Below, in pieces: positions 41,706 to 51,612 of a DNA stretch of 64,000 nucleotides. Positions within the stretch are counted from its first letter, which is position 1, and each line of letters begins with the position of its first letter. The notes under the pieces are model-generated. The model did not search any database and was not told where the DNA came from. It saw only the letters and a program-made list of their open reading frames with translations. Origin of the DNA: Cupriavidus pauculus (lineage in GTDB: Bacteria; Pseudomonadota; Gammaproteobacteria; Burkholderiales; Burkholderiaceae). A program made the translations under genes and the position numbers. The stretch is taken from positions 2,852,001-2,916,000 of the forward strand of contig NZ_CP033969.1 in the NCBI RefSeq assembly GCF_003854935.1, given 5' to 3'.

Positions 41706-42548
41706 TTAATCGAGCAGATCCGGCTGTTCTTTCACGATGCGGGCGTAGAGCGGCTGGAACTGGAACCAGCCGGCCTGGGCCGTGCCGACGATCGAGTACG
41801 ACTGGCGCGCCGCGGCGTCGCTGATCAGCTTCGGCGCCTGGCCGGTACGCGCCGCCGCCGATTCGGCCAGGATCTGCACCTGGCACGACCGCTCCATCGT
41901 GATGAACCACCACGCGGCCTCGTCCACGGTCTTGCCCACGGTCAGCAGGCCGTGGTTCTGCAGGATGGCCGCCTTGTTCGGCCCCAGCGCGTTGGCAATG
42001 CGCTGGCCCTCGTCCAGCTCCACCACCACCCCGCCAAAGTCATCGTACAGCGCATGGTCGTTGTAGAACGCGCAGACATCCTGCGTCAGCGGGTCGAGCT
42101 TGCGGCCCAGCGTGGACCACGCCCGCCCGTAGGTGCTGTGCGAATGCGCGGCGGCCACGGCGTCCTCGCGCGTCTGGTGGATGCGCGAGTGGATGGCAAA
42201 GGCGGCCGCGTTGACCGGATAGTCGCCCTCCACCACGTTGCCATGGTGGTCGCAGCGGATCAGGTTCGACACGTTCACCTGGCTGAAATGCACGCCGAAC
42301 GGATTGACCCAGAACGTGTCCGTGAACTCGGGGTCGCGGGCCGTGATGTGGCCGGCCACGCCCTCGTCGAACCCGAACTTGGAGAACAGCCGGAACGCCG
42401 CCGCCAGCCGCTGCTTGCGGTGCAGCCGCTCCTGCGCCGGCGTGTCGAACCTGGGCGGGCGCGGCAGCACGCGGTAGCGGGCCTTGATCTCCTCGGACAG
42501 GCCGGCGGCCATCTCGTCCTTGTCGACAGCGGTTTGCGGGGCGTTCAT
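41706..42548 (-). CDS. Class II aldolase/adducin family protein
   Basis: A 280-residue class II aldolase-fold protein. GVAGHITARDPEFTDTFWVNPFG and the metal ligands AAHSHSTYGRAW and LQNHGLLTVGKT are present, so a metal-dependent aldolase or decarboxylase activity is possible. It belongs to the longer subgroup often annotated only as class II aldolase and found with oxidoreductases. The ATG at 42548 follows a ggagacc ribosome site. Confidence 0.87.
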   Translation of the reverse strand: MNAPQTAVDKDEMAAGLSEEIKARYRVLPRPPRFDTPAQERLHRKQRLAAAFRLFSKFGFDEGVAGHITARDPEFTDTFWVNPFGVHFSQVNVSNLIRCDHHGNVVEGDYPVNAAAFAIHSRIHQTREDAVAAAHSHSTYGRAWSTLGRKLDPLTQDVCAFYNDHALYDDFGGVVVELDEGQRIANALGPNKAAILQNHGLLTVGKTVDEAAWWFITMERSCQVQILAESAAARTGQAPKLISDAAARQSYSIVGTAQAGWFQFQPLYARIVKEQPDLLD

Positions 42549-42586
42549 GGGCGGTCTCCTGTGCTTTTGTGGGGATGGGGCGCCGG

Positions 42587-43600
42587 TCAGGCCAGCTTGA
42601 CGAGCTGCTTGCCGAAGTTCTTGCCCTTGAGCAGGCCCATGAAGGCTTCCGGCGCGCTGGCCAGGCCCTCGGCGATGCTCTCGCGGAACTTCAGCTTGCC
42701 CTGCGCCACGTAGCCGCCCAGTTCCTTGAGCGCCTGCGGCCAGACGTCCATGTGCTCGGACACGATGAAGCCCTCGATCCTGCAGCGCGACACCAGGATG
42801 GCGCGCGGGTTGCGCAGCGGCATGTCCTGGCCGTCGTAGCCGGCGATCAGGCCGCAGACGGCGATGCGGGCGAACGGGTTCAGGCGGGCCAGCACCACGT
42901 CCAGGATGTCGCCGCCCACGTTCTCGAAATAGCCGTCGATACCGTTCGGCGTCACGGCCTTGACCATCGCGTAGAGTTCCTTGGCGTCCTTGGCGGCCTT
43001 GTAGTCGACGCAGGCGTCAAAGCCCAGCTCGCCGGTCACGTAGTCGCACTTTTCCTTGCCGCCGGCCACGCCCACCACATGGCAGCCGGCCAGCTTGGCC
43101 AGTTGGCCAACCACGCTGCCCACCGCGCCCGACGCGGCGCTGACGACGATGGTCTCGCCCGCCTTCGGCCCGATGATCTTGTTCAGGCCGTACCAGGCGG
43201 TCACGCCGGGCATGCCCACCGAGCCCAGGTAGGCCGACAGCGGGATGTGGGTCGTGTCCACCTTCTGCATGCCGCCGCCGTCGGTGACGCCCATTTCCTG
43301 CCAGCCGAACATGCCGACGACCTTGTCGCCAACGTTCCACTTCGGGTTCTTGCTGGCGACGACCTCGCCCACGGTGCCGCCGATCATCACCTCGCCCAGC
43401 GGCTGCGGGTCGGCGTACGACTTGCCTTCGCTCATGCGGCCGCGCATGTACGGGTCCAGGGACAGGAAATGGTTGCGCACCAGCACCTGGCCGTCGGCCA
43501 GCTCCGGCACGGGCACTTCCTCCAGACGGAAGTTGTCCGGCGTGACGGCCGCCGTGGGGCGCGAGGCCAGGACGATGCGCTTGTAGGTTTGCTTCGACAT
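42587..43600 (-). CDS. NADP-dependent medium-chain oxidoreductase (PTGR/CurA type)
   Basis: A 337-residue zinc-independent MDR protein. The N-terminal QTYKRIVLASRP and NHFLSLDPYMRGRM, the Rossmann motif VVSAASGAVGSVVGQLAKLAG and GIDGYFENVGGDILD are characteristic of prostaglandin/leukotriene reductase-like and CurA enzymes. It reduces alpha,beta-unsaturated carbonyls with NADPH. Located 39 bp upstream of the aldolase gene in the same direction. Confidence 0.9.
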   Translation of the reverse strand: MSKQTYKRIVLASRPTAAVTPDNFRLEEVPVPELADGQVLVRNHFLSLDPYMRGRMSEGKSYADPQPLGEVMIGGTVGEVVASKNPKWNVGDKVVGMFGWQEMGVTDGGGMQKVDTTHIPLSAYLGSVGMPGVTAWYGLNKIIGPKAGETIVVSAASGAVGSVVGQLAKLAGCHVVGVAGGKEKCDYVTGELGFDACVDYKAAKDAKELYAMVKAVTPNGIDGYFENVGGDILDVVLARLNPFARIAVCGLIAGYDGQDMPLRNPRAILVSRCRIEGFIVSEHMDVWPQALKELGGYVAQGKLKFRESIAEGLASAPEAFMGLLKGKNFGKQLVKLA

Positions 43601-43658
43601 GATCGTTTCCTTCGCTTCGGGGATAGAGGGTGAAAGGAGGATGGCTGGCGCGACGGGA

Positions 43659-44090
43659 TCAGCCGTCGGCGCCGGAATCGGCCGCGCCGGTGTCCCGCTT
43701 CGGCGGCATCCGCTTGATGTACTTGAACGTGCCGGACGCCCTGGACACGATCTTGCCGTCGGCGTCGACGATCTCGCCTTCGCAGAACACCATCGTCGAC
43801 GTCCGGTGCACGGTCTGGCCGCGCGCGGTCAGCTTGCCGCGCCCGGGCGCCATGAAGCTGGTCTTCATCTCGATGGTGACCACGCCGCGGCCGTCGGTGT
43901 CGGCCGAACGGCCGGCGATGGCCATGGCCACGTCCAGCAGCGTCATGATGACGCCGCCGTGGGCCATGTCCCAGCTATTCTGGTGGCGCTGCTGCAGGTC
44001 GAGCTCGATCTCGCTGCGGCCGCCCTCCATGTAGTTGCAGAGCACGCCGAGATCGGCCAGGAACGGAATGTTGAGGGGGCGCTGGGTCAT
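43659..44090 (-). CDS. PaaI family hot-dog thioesterase
   Basis: A 143-residue hot-dog protein. The PaaI-type motif is NSWDMAHGGVIMTLLDVAMA near residue 47, with the catalytic Asp in LLDVAM and the following TIEMKTSFMAPG. It hydrolyses acyl- or aryl-CoA and frees CoA in the cytosol. It lies between the SDR and MDR genes of the acyl-CoA cluster. Confidence 0.9.
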   Translation of the reverse strand: MTQRPLNIPFLADLGVLCNYMEGGRSEIELDLQQRHQNSWDMAHGGVIMTLLDVAMAIAGRSADTDGRGVVTIEMKTSFMAPGRGKLTARGQTVHRTSTMVFCEGEIVDADGKIVSRASGTFKYIKRMPPKRDTGAADSGADG

Positions 44091-44135
44091 GTTGGGGGCG
44101 GGTGGAAATGCGTGGCGTGATTATGCGCCGATGGC

Positions 44136-44918
<783 letters not shown>

Positions 44919-44930
44919 GTATGTCTCCTT

Positions 44931-44952
44931 GTGTACGCGTGTACTTGTGTAC
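44931..44952. repeat. Short 8-bp-spaced repeat gtgtac x 3
   Basis: Three copies of gtgtac at 44931, 44939 and 44947, each separated by 2 bp, lie directly upstream of the SDR ribosome site, between it and the acyl-CoA dehydrogenase stop. Possibly a minor variable leader element. Confidence 0.7.
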
Positions 44953-44980
44953 TTGTCAGCGTTCCGGCGCGGTTGGCGGC

Positions 44981-46840
44981 TCAGAACCAGCTGTCCTGCA
45001 TGTCGAGCGTGGTGCGGTCCAGCGACGCCAGCAGGTCGAGCTGCGGGTAGACCTTCGGCAGCTCGAACCGGAAGAAGTACGCCGCCGCGGCCAGCTTGCC
45101 GCGATAGAAGTCGGCTTCCTCGCCCGCAGCGCCGTCCAGCGCCTGCCGGGCCACCAGGGCCTGTTCGAGCCAGATCCACGCCACCACCACGTGGCCGAAC
45201 GCTTCGAGATAGACCGATGCATTGGCCAGCGTCACGTTCGGATCGCCGGCCGCCCACAGCGTGCGCGTGACCTCGGCCAGCCGCGCGGCGGCCTTGCCCA
45301 GCGCGGCGGCCTGCTCGCCCAGCGTGGCGTCGCCGCTGCCGGCCGCGCGCGCGCAGGTGGCCTGCACGCGCTGACCGAGCAACTGGAACGCCGCGCCGTC
45401 CTGCATCACGACCTTGCGGCCCAGCAGGTCCAGCCCCTGGATGCCGTGCGTGCCTTCGTGGATCGGGTTCAGGCGGTTGTCGCGGTAGAACTGCTCGACG
45501 TTGTATTCGCGCGTGTAGCCGTACCCGCCGTGCACCTGGATCGCCAGGCTGTTGGCCTCCAGGCACCATTGCGACGGCCAGCTCTTGGCAATCGGGGTCA
45601 GGATGTCCAGCAGCAGCGACAGGTCGCGCTGCGTGGCCGCGTCGCCAGCCGCGCGGGCGGCATGTTCGTCGTCCACCAGGCGCGCGCAGTACAGATTCAG
45701 CGCCAGGCCGCCTTCGACGTAGCTCTTCTGCGCCAGCAGCATGCGGCGCACGTCGGCATGTTCGACGAGCCTCACCTGCGGGCTGGCGGGGTCCTTGCCC
45801 TGCGGCCCCACCGGCCGGCCCTGCGGACGGTTGCGCGCGTAGTCCAGCGCGTGCAGGTAGCCCGTGTAGCCCAGCGCCACCGCGCCCAGGCCCACGCCGA
45901 TGCGCGCCTCGTTCATCATGTGGAACATGCAGGCCAGGCCCTTGTGCGGCTCGCCCACCAGGTAGCCGATGGCGCCGGCCTTGCCGCCGGGCCGGTACTT
46001 CATGCCTTCGCCAAAGTTCAGCAGGCAGTTGGTGGTGCCGCGATAGCCCATCTTGTGGTTCAGGCCGGCCAGCACCACGTCGTTATGCTCGCCCAGCGAG
46101 CCATCCTCGTTGACCAGGTACTTCGGGACGATGAACAGCGAGATGCCCTTGACGCCGGGGATCAGCTTGCCGTCCGGCCCCGGGATCTTGGCCAGCACCA
46201 GGTGGACGATGTTGTCCGACAGTTCGTGCTCGCCGGCGGAAATCCACATCTTGTTGCCGCGCAGCCGGTACTGCTGGCCCAGCGGCGATTCGCCCTCGTA
46301 GTCGGCGCGCGTGGCCACGTCGGACAGCGACGATCCGGCCTGCGGCTCGGACAGGCACATCGTGCCGAAGAAGCGCCCCTCCAGCTCCGGCCGCACGAAC
46401 GTGTCGATCTGGGCCGGCGTGCCGTGCGTCAGCAGCAGGTTGGCGTTGCCGATGGTCAGGAACGGGTACGAACTCGTGCCGACGTTGGCGGCCTTGAACC
46501 ACGCGAACGCCGCCTTCTCCAGCGTGACCGGCAGTTGCATGCCGCCGTACGCGTAATCCTGGCCGGCGGCCATCAGGCCGGCCTCGCAGAACGCCTTCAG
46601 CGCGGCCTTGACCTCGGGGATGATGGTGACCGTCTCGCCATCGAAGTGCGGCTCGTTGGCGTCGCTCTTCTTGTTGTGCGGCGCGAACAGGTCCGTGGCG
46701 ATCTTCTCGCAGGTATCCATGGCCGCGTCGAAGGTCTCGCGCGAATGGTCGGCAAAGCGGGGAATCTGGGTCAGTGTCTCGGCCTGGAGCCATTCGTACA
46801 GCACGAAGTTGAGATCACGACGGGAAAGAATCAGCGACAT
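44981..46840 (-). CDS. Acyl-CoA dehydrogenase with C-terminal extension (DmdC-like subgroup)
   Basis: A 619-residue FAD enzyme. The N-terminal helical domain, middle domain (TMCLSEPQAGSSLSD, LRGNKMWISAGEH) and C-terminal domain (ANSLAIQVHGGYGYTREYNVEQFYRD, HEGTHGIQGLDLLGRK) are all present. The extra C-terminal 130 residues place it in the long subgroup that includes 3-methylmercaptopropionyl-CoA dehydrogenase. It catalyses alpha,beta-dehydrogenation of acyl-CoA, the first step of beta-oxidation, with thiolase and fadJ-type genes upstream. The ATG at 46840 (MSLILSRRDLNF) matches family starts. Confidence 0.92.
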   Translation of the reverse strand: MSLILSRRDLNFVLYEWLQAETLTQIPRFADHSRETFDAAMDTCEKIATDLFAPHNKKSDANEPHFDGETVTIIPEVKAALKAFCEAGLMAAGQDYAYGGMQLPVTLEKAAFAWFKAANVGTSSYPFLTIGNANLLLTHGTPAQIDTFVRPELEGRFFGTMCLSEPQAGSSLSDVATRADYEGESPLGQQYRLRGNKMWISAGEHELSDNIVHLVLAKIPGPDGKLIPGVKGISLFIVPKYLVNEDGSLGEHNDVVLAGLNHKMGYRGTTNCLLNFGEGMKYRPGGKAGAIGYLVGEPHKGLACMFHMMNEARIGVGLGAVALGYTGYLHALDYARNRPQGRPVGPQGKDPASPQVRLVEHADVRRMLLAQKSYVEGGLALNLYCARLVDDEHAARAAGDAATQRDLSLLLDILTPIAKSWPSQWCLEANSLAIQVHGGYGYTREYNVEQFYRDNRLNPIHEGTHGIQGLDLLGRKVVMQDGAAFQLLGQRVQATCARAAGSGDATLGEQAAALGKAAARLAEVTRTLWAAGDPNVTLANASVYLEAFGHVVVAWIWLEQALVARQALDGAAGEEADFYRGKLAAAAYFFRFELPKVYPQLDLLASLDRTTLDMQDSWF

Positions 46841-46894
46841 GGAATGCGGGGCTCCGGGCTGAGACGACTGGAAGTCGATGGGGAAGGTTGTTGC

Positions 46895-47014
46895 TCCCCT
46901 CTCGCGCGAGCGGGAGAGGGGTGGGGGAGAGGGCAAGCGGCTCAGGACACGACAGGTCGCGTGATGGAGCCGCCCCGCCCTCTACCCCGGCCCCTCTCCC
47001 ACAGGGAGAGGGGA
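46895..47014. repeat. Degenerate REP/BIME-like pair between thiolase and acyl-CoA dehydrogenase genes
   Basis: The palindromes at 46897-46922 (one mismatch) and 46991-47013 (shortened to 10-bp arms) have opposite orientation and the usual GGGGGAGAGGGC and GCCCTCTACCCCG edges. They are a decayed copy of the element at 5848-6600. Confidence 0.75.
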
Positions 47015-47037
47015 AAACATCGGCCGAACGACGCGCC

Positions 47038-48216
47038 TTACAGCACCTCGAACAGCCCGGCGGCGCCCTGGCCGCCGCCGATGCACATCGTCACCACAAC
47101 GTACTTGACGCCGCGGCGCTTGCCTTCGATCAGCGCGTGGCCGACCAGACGGGCGCCCGACACGCCGTACGGGTGGCCCACCGCGATGGCGCCGCCGTTG
47201 ACGTTGAGGCGGTCCATCGGGATGCCGAGCTTGTCGGCGCAGTACAGCACCTGCACGGCAAACGCCTCGTTCAGCTCCCACAGGCCGATGTCCTCGACCT
47301 TCAAGCCGGTCTTCTTGAGCAGCTTGGGCACCGCGAACACCGGGCCGATGCCCATTTCGTCAGGCTCGCAGCCGGCCACGGCAAAGCCGCGGAACACGCC
47401 CAGCGGCTGCAGGCCCTTGGCGGCCGCCACGCGGGCGTTCATGACCACGGCAGCCGACGCGCCGTCCGAGAACTGCGACGCATTGCCGGCCGTGACCACG
47501 CCGCCGGGCATGGCGGTGCGGATCTTCGACACGCCTTCCAGCGTGGTGTCGGCGCGGATGCCCTCGTCGGCGTCGATCGTCACTTCCCTGGTCATCAACT
47601 GGCCGGTGGCCTTGTCGGCGACGCCGGCGAGCACCGTCATCGGCACGATCTCGTCCTTGAACTTGCCGGCTTCCAGGGCGGCGGCCGCGCGCAACTGGCT
47701 CTGCACGCCGTACTCGTCCTGGCGCTCCTTCGAGATGTTGTAGCGCTTGGCCACGTTCTCGGCGGTCTGCAGCATGCTCCAGTAGATTTCCGGCTTGTTC
47801 TTGTTGAGCCAGCTTTCCTGGATCATGTGGCGGTTCATCTCCTGCTGGACGCACGAGATGGACTCCACGCCGCCCGCCACGAAGATGTCGCCTTCATCGG
47901 CAATCACGCGCTGCGCGGCCATGGCGATGGTCTGCAGGCCCGACGAGCAGAAGCGGTTGACGGTGGCACCCGGCACGGTGACCGGGCAGCCGGCGCGCAG
48001 GGCAATCTGGCGCGCGATGTTGGCGCCGGTGGCGCCTTCGGGGTTGGCACAGCCCATCAGCACGTCTTCCACTTCGCCGGCCTCGATCTTGGCGCGCGCG
48101 ATGGCATGCTGCACCGCATGGCCGCCCAGCGTGGCGCCATGGGTCATGTTGAAAGCGCCCTTCCAGCTCTTGGCCAGCCCGGTGCGGGCCGTGGATACGA
48201 TGACTGCCTCGTTCAT
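47038..48216 (-). CDS. Acetyl-CoA acetyltransferase (thiolase)
   Basis: A 392-residue thiolase of full length. The nucleophile Cys is in [14 protein letters not shown] near residue 87; the second active-site elements are [24 protein letters not shown] and the Cys in [17 protein letters not shown]. It cleaves 3-oxoacyl-CoA with CoA in beta-oxidation (or condenses acetyl-CoA). The ATG at 48216 ([12 protein letters not shown]) has a gaggagcaacac ribosome site. The adjacent acyl-CoA dehydrogenase and fadJ-type genes support a degradative role. Confidence 0.93.
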   Translation of the reverse strand: MNEAVIVSTARTGLAKSWKGAFNMTHGATLGGHAVQHAIARAKIEAGEVEDVLMGCANPEGATGANIARQIALRAGCPVTVPGATVNRFCSSGLQTIAMAAQRVIADEGDIFVAGGVESISCVQQEMNRHMIQESWLNKNKPEIYWSMLQTAENVAKRYNISKERQDEYGVQSQLRAAAALEAGKFKDEIVPMTVLAGVADKATGQLMTREVTIDADEGIRADTTLEGVSKIRTAMPGGVVTAGNASQFSDGASAAVVMNARVAAAKGLQPLGVFRGFAVAGCEPDEMGIGPVFAVPKLLKKTGLKVEDIGLWELNEAFAVQVLYCADKLGIPMDRLNVNGGAIAVGHPYGVSGARLVGHALIEGKRRGVKYVVVTMCIGGGQGAAGLFEVL

Positions 48217-48304
48217 GTGTTGCTCCTCGGTATCTTGGTGTCTCCGCCTGCCGCGGAGGAATGTTCGGTGTGTTGGGTAGCGCTCGGGGCGGACGGGTCG
48301 CGGA

Positions 48305-48973
48305 TCAGGATTCGGGCAGCCACGGGTTGTGCGGGCCGCTGGTGCTGACGAGCAACGCCTGCGACGTCGTGCGCTGGACGCCGGCCTGGGCCAGGTCCTG
48401 CCACGCCCGTGCCAGCGACCCGTCGAGGTCGATGGCACGGCACGCATCCTCGACGACCACCGCCTCGAAGCCGGCGGCGCGCGCATCGAGCGCGCTCCAG
48501 GCCACGCAGTAGTCGGTCGCCAGGCCCACGCAGACCACGCGCCGCACGCCCTGCTCGCGCAGGTAGCCGGCCAGGCCGGTGCGTGTGGCGCGGTCCGCTT
48601 CCAGGAAGGCGCTGTAGCTGTCCACGCCAGCCTGGTGGCCCTTGCGGATCACCAGCCGCGCATGCGGCACGTCGAGCCCGGCATGCAGCGCCGCGCCCGG
48701 CGTGTCCTGCACGCAGTGGTCGGGCCACAGCACCTGCTCGCCATAGGCAAGCGTGGTGGTCTGGAACGGCGCATGGCCGGCGTGCGACGTGGCAAACGAC
48801 GCGTGGCCGGCCGGATGCCAGTCCTGCGTCAGCACCACATGCTCGAACGCCCGCGCCAGCCGGTTGATGACGGGCACCACCTCGTCGCCCTGCGGCACGG
48901 CCAGCGCGCCCCCGGGCATGAAGTCGTTCTGCACGTCGATCACCAGCAGGCAGTCCTGCGCGCCGTAGGCCAT
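48305..48973 (-). CDS. pncA: Nicotinamidase
   Basis: A 222-residue isochorismatase-fold amidase. The catalytic triad is visible as Asp in [14 protein letters not shown], Lys in [11 protein letters not shown] and Cys in [11 protein letters not shown]; metal ligands lie in [11 protein letters not shown]. It hydrolyses nicotinamide to nicotinate for NAD salvage. Its place between thiolase and fadJ genes is unusual and may couple NAD recycling to a pathway that consumes NAD, but co-regulation is inference. Confidence 0.92.
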   Translation of the reverse strand: MAYGAQDCLLVIDVQNDFMPGGALAVPQGDEVVPVINRLARAFEHVVLTQDWHPAGHASFATSHAGHAPFQTTTLAYGEQVLWPDHCVQDTPGAALHAGLDVPHARLVIRKGHQAGVDSYSAFLEADRATRTGLAGYLREQGVRRVVCVGLATDYCVAWSALDARAAGFEAVVVEDACRAIDLDGSLARAWQDLAQAGVQRTTSQALLVSTSGPHNPWLPES

Positions 48974-49009
48974 GGTTGCGGTCTCCCTGTCCGTTTCCGT
49001 CCGGGCCGG

Positions 49010-51091
49010 TCAGCCGTTGAAGCCCTTGCCTTCGTCGGCCAGCTTCTGCAGCAGCGGCGCCACGGTCCAGGCTTCGCCGTGGTAGCCCTTGGCATAGCGC
49101 TTCATCGACTGGGCGACGTTGAACAGGCCCACCTGGTCCGCGTACAGCATCGGGCCGCCGCGGAACAGCGGGAAGCCGTAGCCGGTCAGGTAGACCATGT
49201 CGATGTCCGACGCCTTCGAGGCAATGCCCTCTTCCAGGATCTTGGCGCCCTCGTTGACCAGTGCGAACACCAGGCGCTCGACGATTTCCTCGTCGGAAAT
49301 CTTGCGGCGCGTGATACCGAGTTCCTTCGAATGCTCGACGATCATCTCGTTGACCTGCTGGTTCGGGTACGGCTTGCGGTCGCCCGCCTTGTAGTCGTAC
49401 CAGCCCGCGCCGGTCTTCTGGCCAAAGCGGCCCAGTTCGCAGAGCTTGTCGGCGGTCTTCGAGTACTGGATGTCCGGCTTGTCCACGGCGCGGCGCTTGC
49501 GGATGGCCCAGCCGATGTCGTTGCCGGCCAGGTCGCCCATGCGGAACGGGCCCATGGCAAAGCCGAACTTCTCGATGGCCTTGTCCACCTGCTCGGGCAG
49601 CGCGCCTTCGTCCAGCAGATAGCCGGCCTGGCGGCTGTACTGCTCGATCATGCGGTTGCCGATGAAGCCGTCGCAGACGCCCGACACCACGGCCGTCTTG
49701 CGGATCTTCTTGGCGATCTGCATCACGGTGGCCAGCACGTCCTTGCCGGTCTTGTCGCCGCGCACCACTTCCAGCAGCTTCATCACGTTGGCCGGGCTGA
49801 AGAAGTGCATGCCCACCACGTCCTGCGGACGCTTGGTGAACGACGCGATCTTGTTGACGTCCAGCGTCGACGTGTTCGACGCCAGGATGGCGCCGTCCTT
49901 CATCACTTCGTCCAGCTTCTTGAAGACGATTTCCTTGACGCCCATTTCCTCGAACACGGCCTCGATGACCATGTCGGCGTCCTTGATGTCGTCATAGGAC
50001 AGCGTGGTGGTCAGCAGGCCCATGCGCTGCTCGACCTTTTCCTGCGTCAGCTTGCCCTTCTTGGCGCTGTTTTCGTAGTTCTTGCGGATCGTGGCCACGC
50101 CGCGGTCCAGCGCTTCCTGCTTGGTTTCCAGCATCGTCACGGGGATGCCGGCGTTCAGGAAGTTCATGGTGATGCCGCCGCCCATCGTGCCGGCGCCGAT
50201 CACGGCCACCTTCTCGACCTTGCGCACCGGCGTGTCGCCGGGGACGTCCGGAATCTTGCTGGCGGCGCGCTCGCCGAAGAACGCATGGCGCAGCGCGCGC
50301 GATTCCGGCGTGCCGACCAGGTACATGAACCCTTCGCGCTCTTCCTTCAGACCCTGCTCGAACGGCTTGAGCGATGCGGCCACGGCTTCCACGCACTTCG
50401 ACGGGGCCGGGAAGCTCTTGGCCACGGCGGCCACGGTGTTCTTGGCGAAGGCCAGGAAACCCTCGGCGTTCTCGTGGCGCACCTTCAGGTCGCGCACCTT
50501 CGGGTACGGGCCGGGGGCCGCGGCCACGTTCTGCGCGAACTTGACGGCGGCCGGCAGCACGTCGCCATCGACGATCTCGTCGAACAGCTTCGAACCAGCA
50601 AACTTTTCCGAGGGAATGGCCGTGCCGGACACGATCATGTTCAGCGCGTGCTCCAGGCCGATCAGGCGCGGCAGGCGCTGCGTGCCGCCGGCGCCCGGCA
50701 GCAGGCCCAGCTTGACTTCGGGCAGCGCGATCTGGGCGCCCTTGGCGGCCACGCGGTAGTTGCAGCCCAGCGCCAGTTCCAGCCCGCCGCCCATGGCGAC
50801 CGAGTGGATCGCGGCCACGACCGGCTTGGTCGACGCTTCCAGCGCGCGGATCACCGAATGCAGCGTCGGTTCCTGCGTGGCCTTGGGGGTGTTGAATTCG
50901 CGGATGTCGGCGCCGCCCGAGAACGCCTTGCCGGCACCGGTAATGACGACGGCCTTGACGGCGGCATCGTCCAGCGCACGGGTCAAGCCTTCGACGATGC
51001 CCAGGCGGGTGCTGTGACCGAGCCCGTTGACGGGGGGATTGTCGAGCGTGATAACGGCTACGCCGTCCTGTACCTGATACTGCGCTGTCAT
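49010..51091 (-). CDS. fadJ: Multifunctional enoyl-CoA hydratase/3-hydroxyacyl-CoA dehydrogenase
   Basis: A 693-residue fusion enzyme of beta-oxidation. Residues 1-190 are crotonase-like (GKAFSGGADIREF, GGGLELALGCNYRVA with the catalytic Glu). Residues about 295-475 are the NAD-binding domain (VAVIGAGTMGGGITMNFL) with the catalytic His in VVGMHFFSPANVMKLLEVV. Two C-terminal 3HCDH helical domains follow (VCDGFIGNRMIEQY, GYGFPLFRGGPMLYAD). It hydrates enoyl-CoA and oxidises the product. Family level is FadB/FadJ; the symbol is by similarity. First gene of the cluster, with its own promoter and operator-like site upstream. Confidence 0.9.
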   Translation of the reverse strand: MTAQYQVQDGVAVITLDNPPVNGLGHSTRLGIVEGLTRALDDAAVKAVVITGAGKAFSGGADIREFNTPKATQEPTLHSVIRALEASTKPVVAAIHSVAMGGGLELALGCNYRVAAKGAQIALPEVKLGLLPGAGGTQRLPRLIGLEHALNMIVSGTAIPSEKFAGSKLFDEIVDGDVLPAAVKFAQNVAAAPGPYPKVRDLKVRHENAEGFLAFAKNTVAAVAKSFPAPSKCVEAVAASLKPFEQGLKEEREGFMYLVGTPESRALRHAFFGERAASKIPDVPGDTPVRKVEKVAVIGAGTMGGGITMNFLNAGIPVTMLETKQEALDRGVATIRKNYENSAKKGKLTQEKVEQRMGLLTTTLSYDDIKDADMVIEAVFEEMGVKEIVFKKLDEVMKDGAILASNTSTLDVNKIASFTKRPQDVVGMHFFSPANVMKLLEVVRGDKTGKDVLATVMQIAKKIRKTAVVSGVCDGFIGNRMIEQYSRQAGYLLDEGALPEQVDKAIEKFGFAMGPFRMGDLAGNDIGWAIRKRRAVDKPDIQYSKTADKLCELGRFGQKTGAGWYDYKAGDRKPYPNQQVNEMIVEHSKELGITRRKISDEEIVERLVFALVNEGAKILEEGIASKASDIDMVYLTGYGFPLFRGGPMLYADQVGLFNVAQSMKRYAKGYHGEAWTVAPLLQKLADEGKGFNG

Positions 51092-51612
51092 ACGCGTTCC
51101 TTTGGTAGCTGGGAGCCCTTCGTTCTTCCTAGGGGCTCATGGGTTGTCTCGGGATTCGAATTCTCGAATGGAGTTCTTGCTATGGGTACCGCCAGGACTA
51201 TCGGCGCCGGCCCGGCCGGGCCCGCAATCCCTTGTGCCACAAGCCCCGGGGGCTGGAGAGCGGAACAAGCATACACAAAATAGCACGGTCGTTCAATTTC
51301 AATTTTCTGCGATGGAAAGCGCGTCATGCGCGGCCTTCATGCCGCAGTTTTCCGCCGTTCATGTTGAGCCTGCAGGCACCCCGAAACCCTCAGGGGGAAC
51401 CCGTAGAGCGCGGCGTTCGAAGACGTCGATTATGGAGAAAGAGGCACTTGCAGCGCGGTGCGACGAAGCACGACTCGATTATTTGACGCCGACCTCCAAT
51501 CGTGGGCGGCGAGAGCCGGTAAACTCGCGCCTTTCGTTTTTCCGGATGCGCGCCTGCCCTGGCTCAGAAAGCCAACGTGCAATGCCGCGCGCCTGACGAC
51601 CCAGCGACCCTG
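51092..51612. other. 521-bp divergent intergenic region between fadJ-type gene and permease
   Basis: No gene is supported here; short open frames lack ribosome sites and family features. On the minus strand it contains the promoter and operator-like site described at 51268-51300. The rest is less GC-rich than the coding DNA around it and holds TTGACG at 51483-51488 and TAAACT at 51520-51525 on the plus strand, too far apart to form one promoter. Confidence 0.6.
51268..51300 (-). promoter_or_regulatory. Sigma-70-like promoter of the fadJ cluster with overlapping operator motif
   Basis: On the minus strand TTGAAC (51291-51296) and TATGCT (51268-51273) are exactly 17 bp apart, about 177 bp before the fadJ start. 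The motif GCACGGTCGTTC (51283-51294, plus strand) followed by AATTTC overlaps the -35 and spacer, the usual place for a repressor. It differs by one base from GAACGGTCGTTC at 37887 and two from the copy at 60305. Confidence 0.6.

Noticed and set aside
44921-51283. Very long plus-strand frames (940 and 984 aa) opposite the acyl-CoA dehydrogenase, thiolase and fadJ genes
   Set aside because: Antisense shadows of conserved enzymes; no family similarity and no plausible starts.
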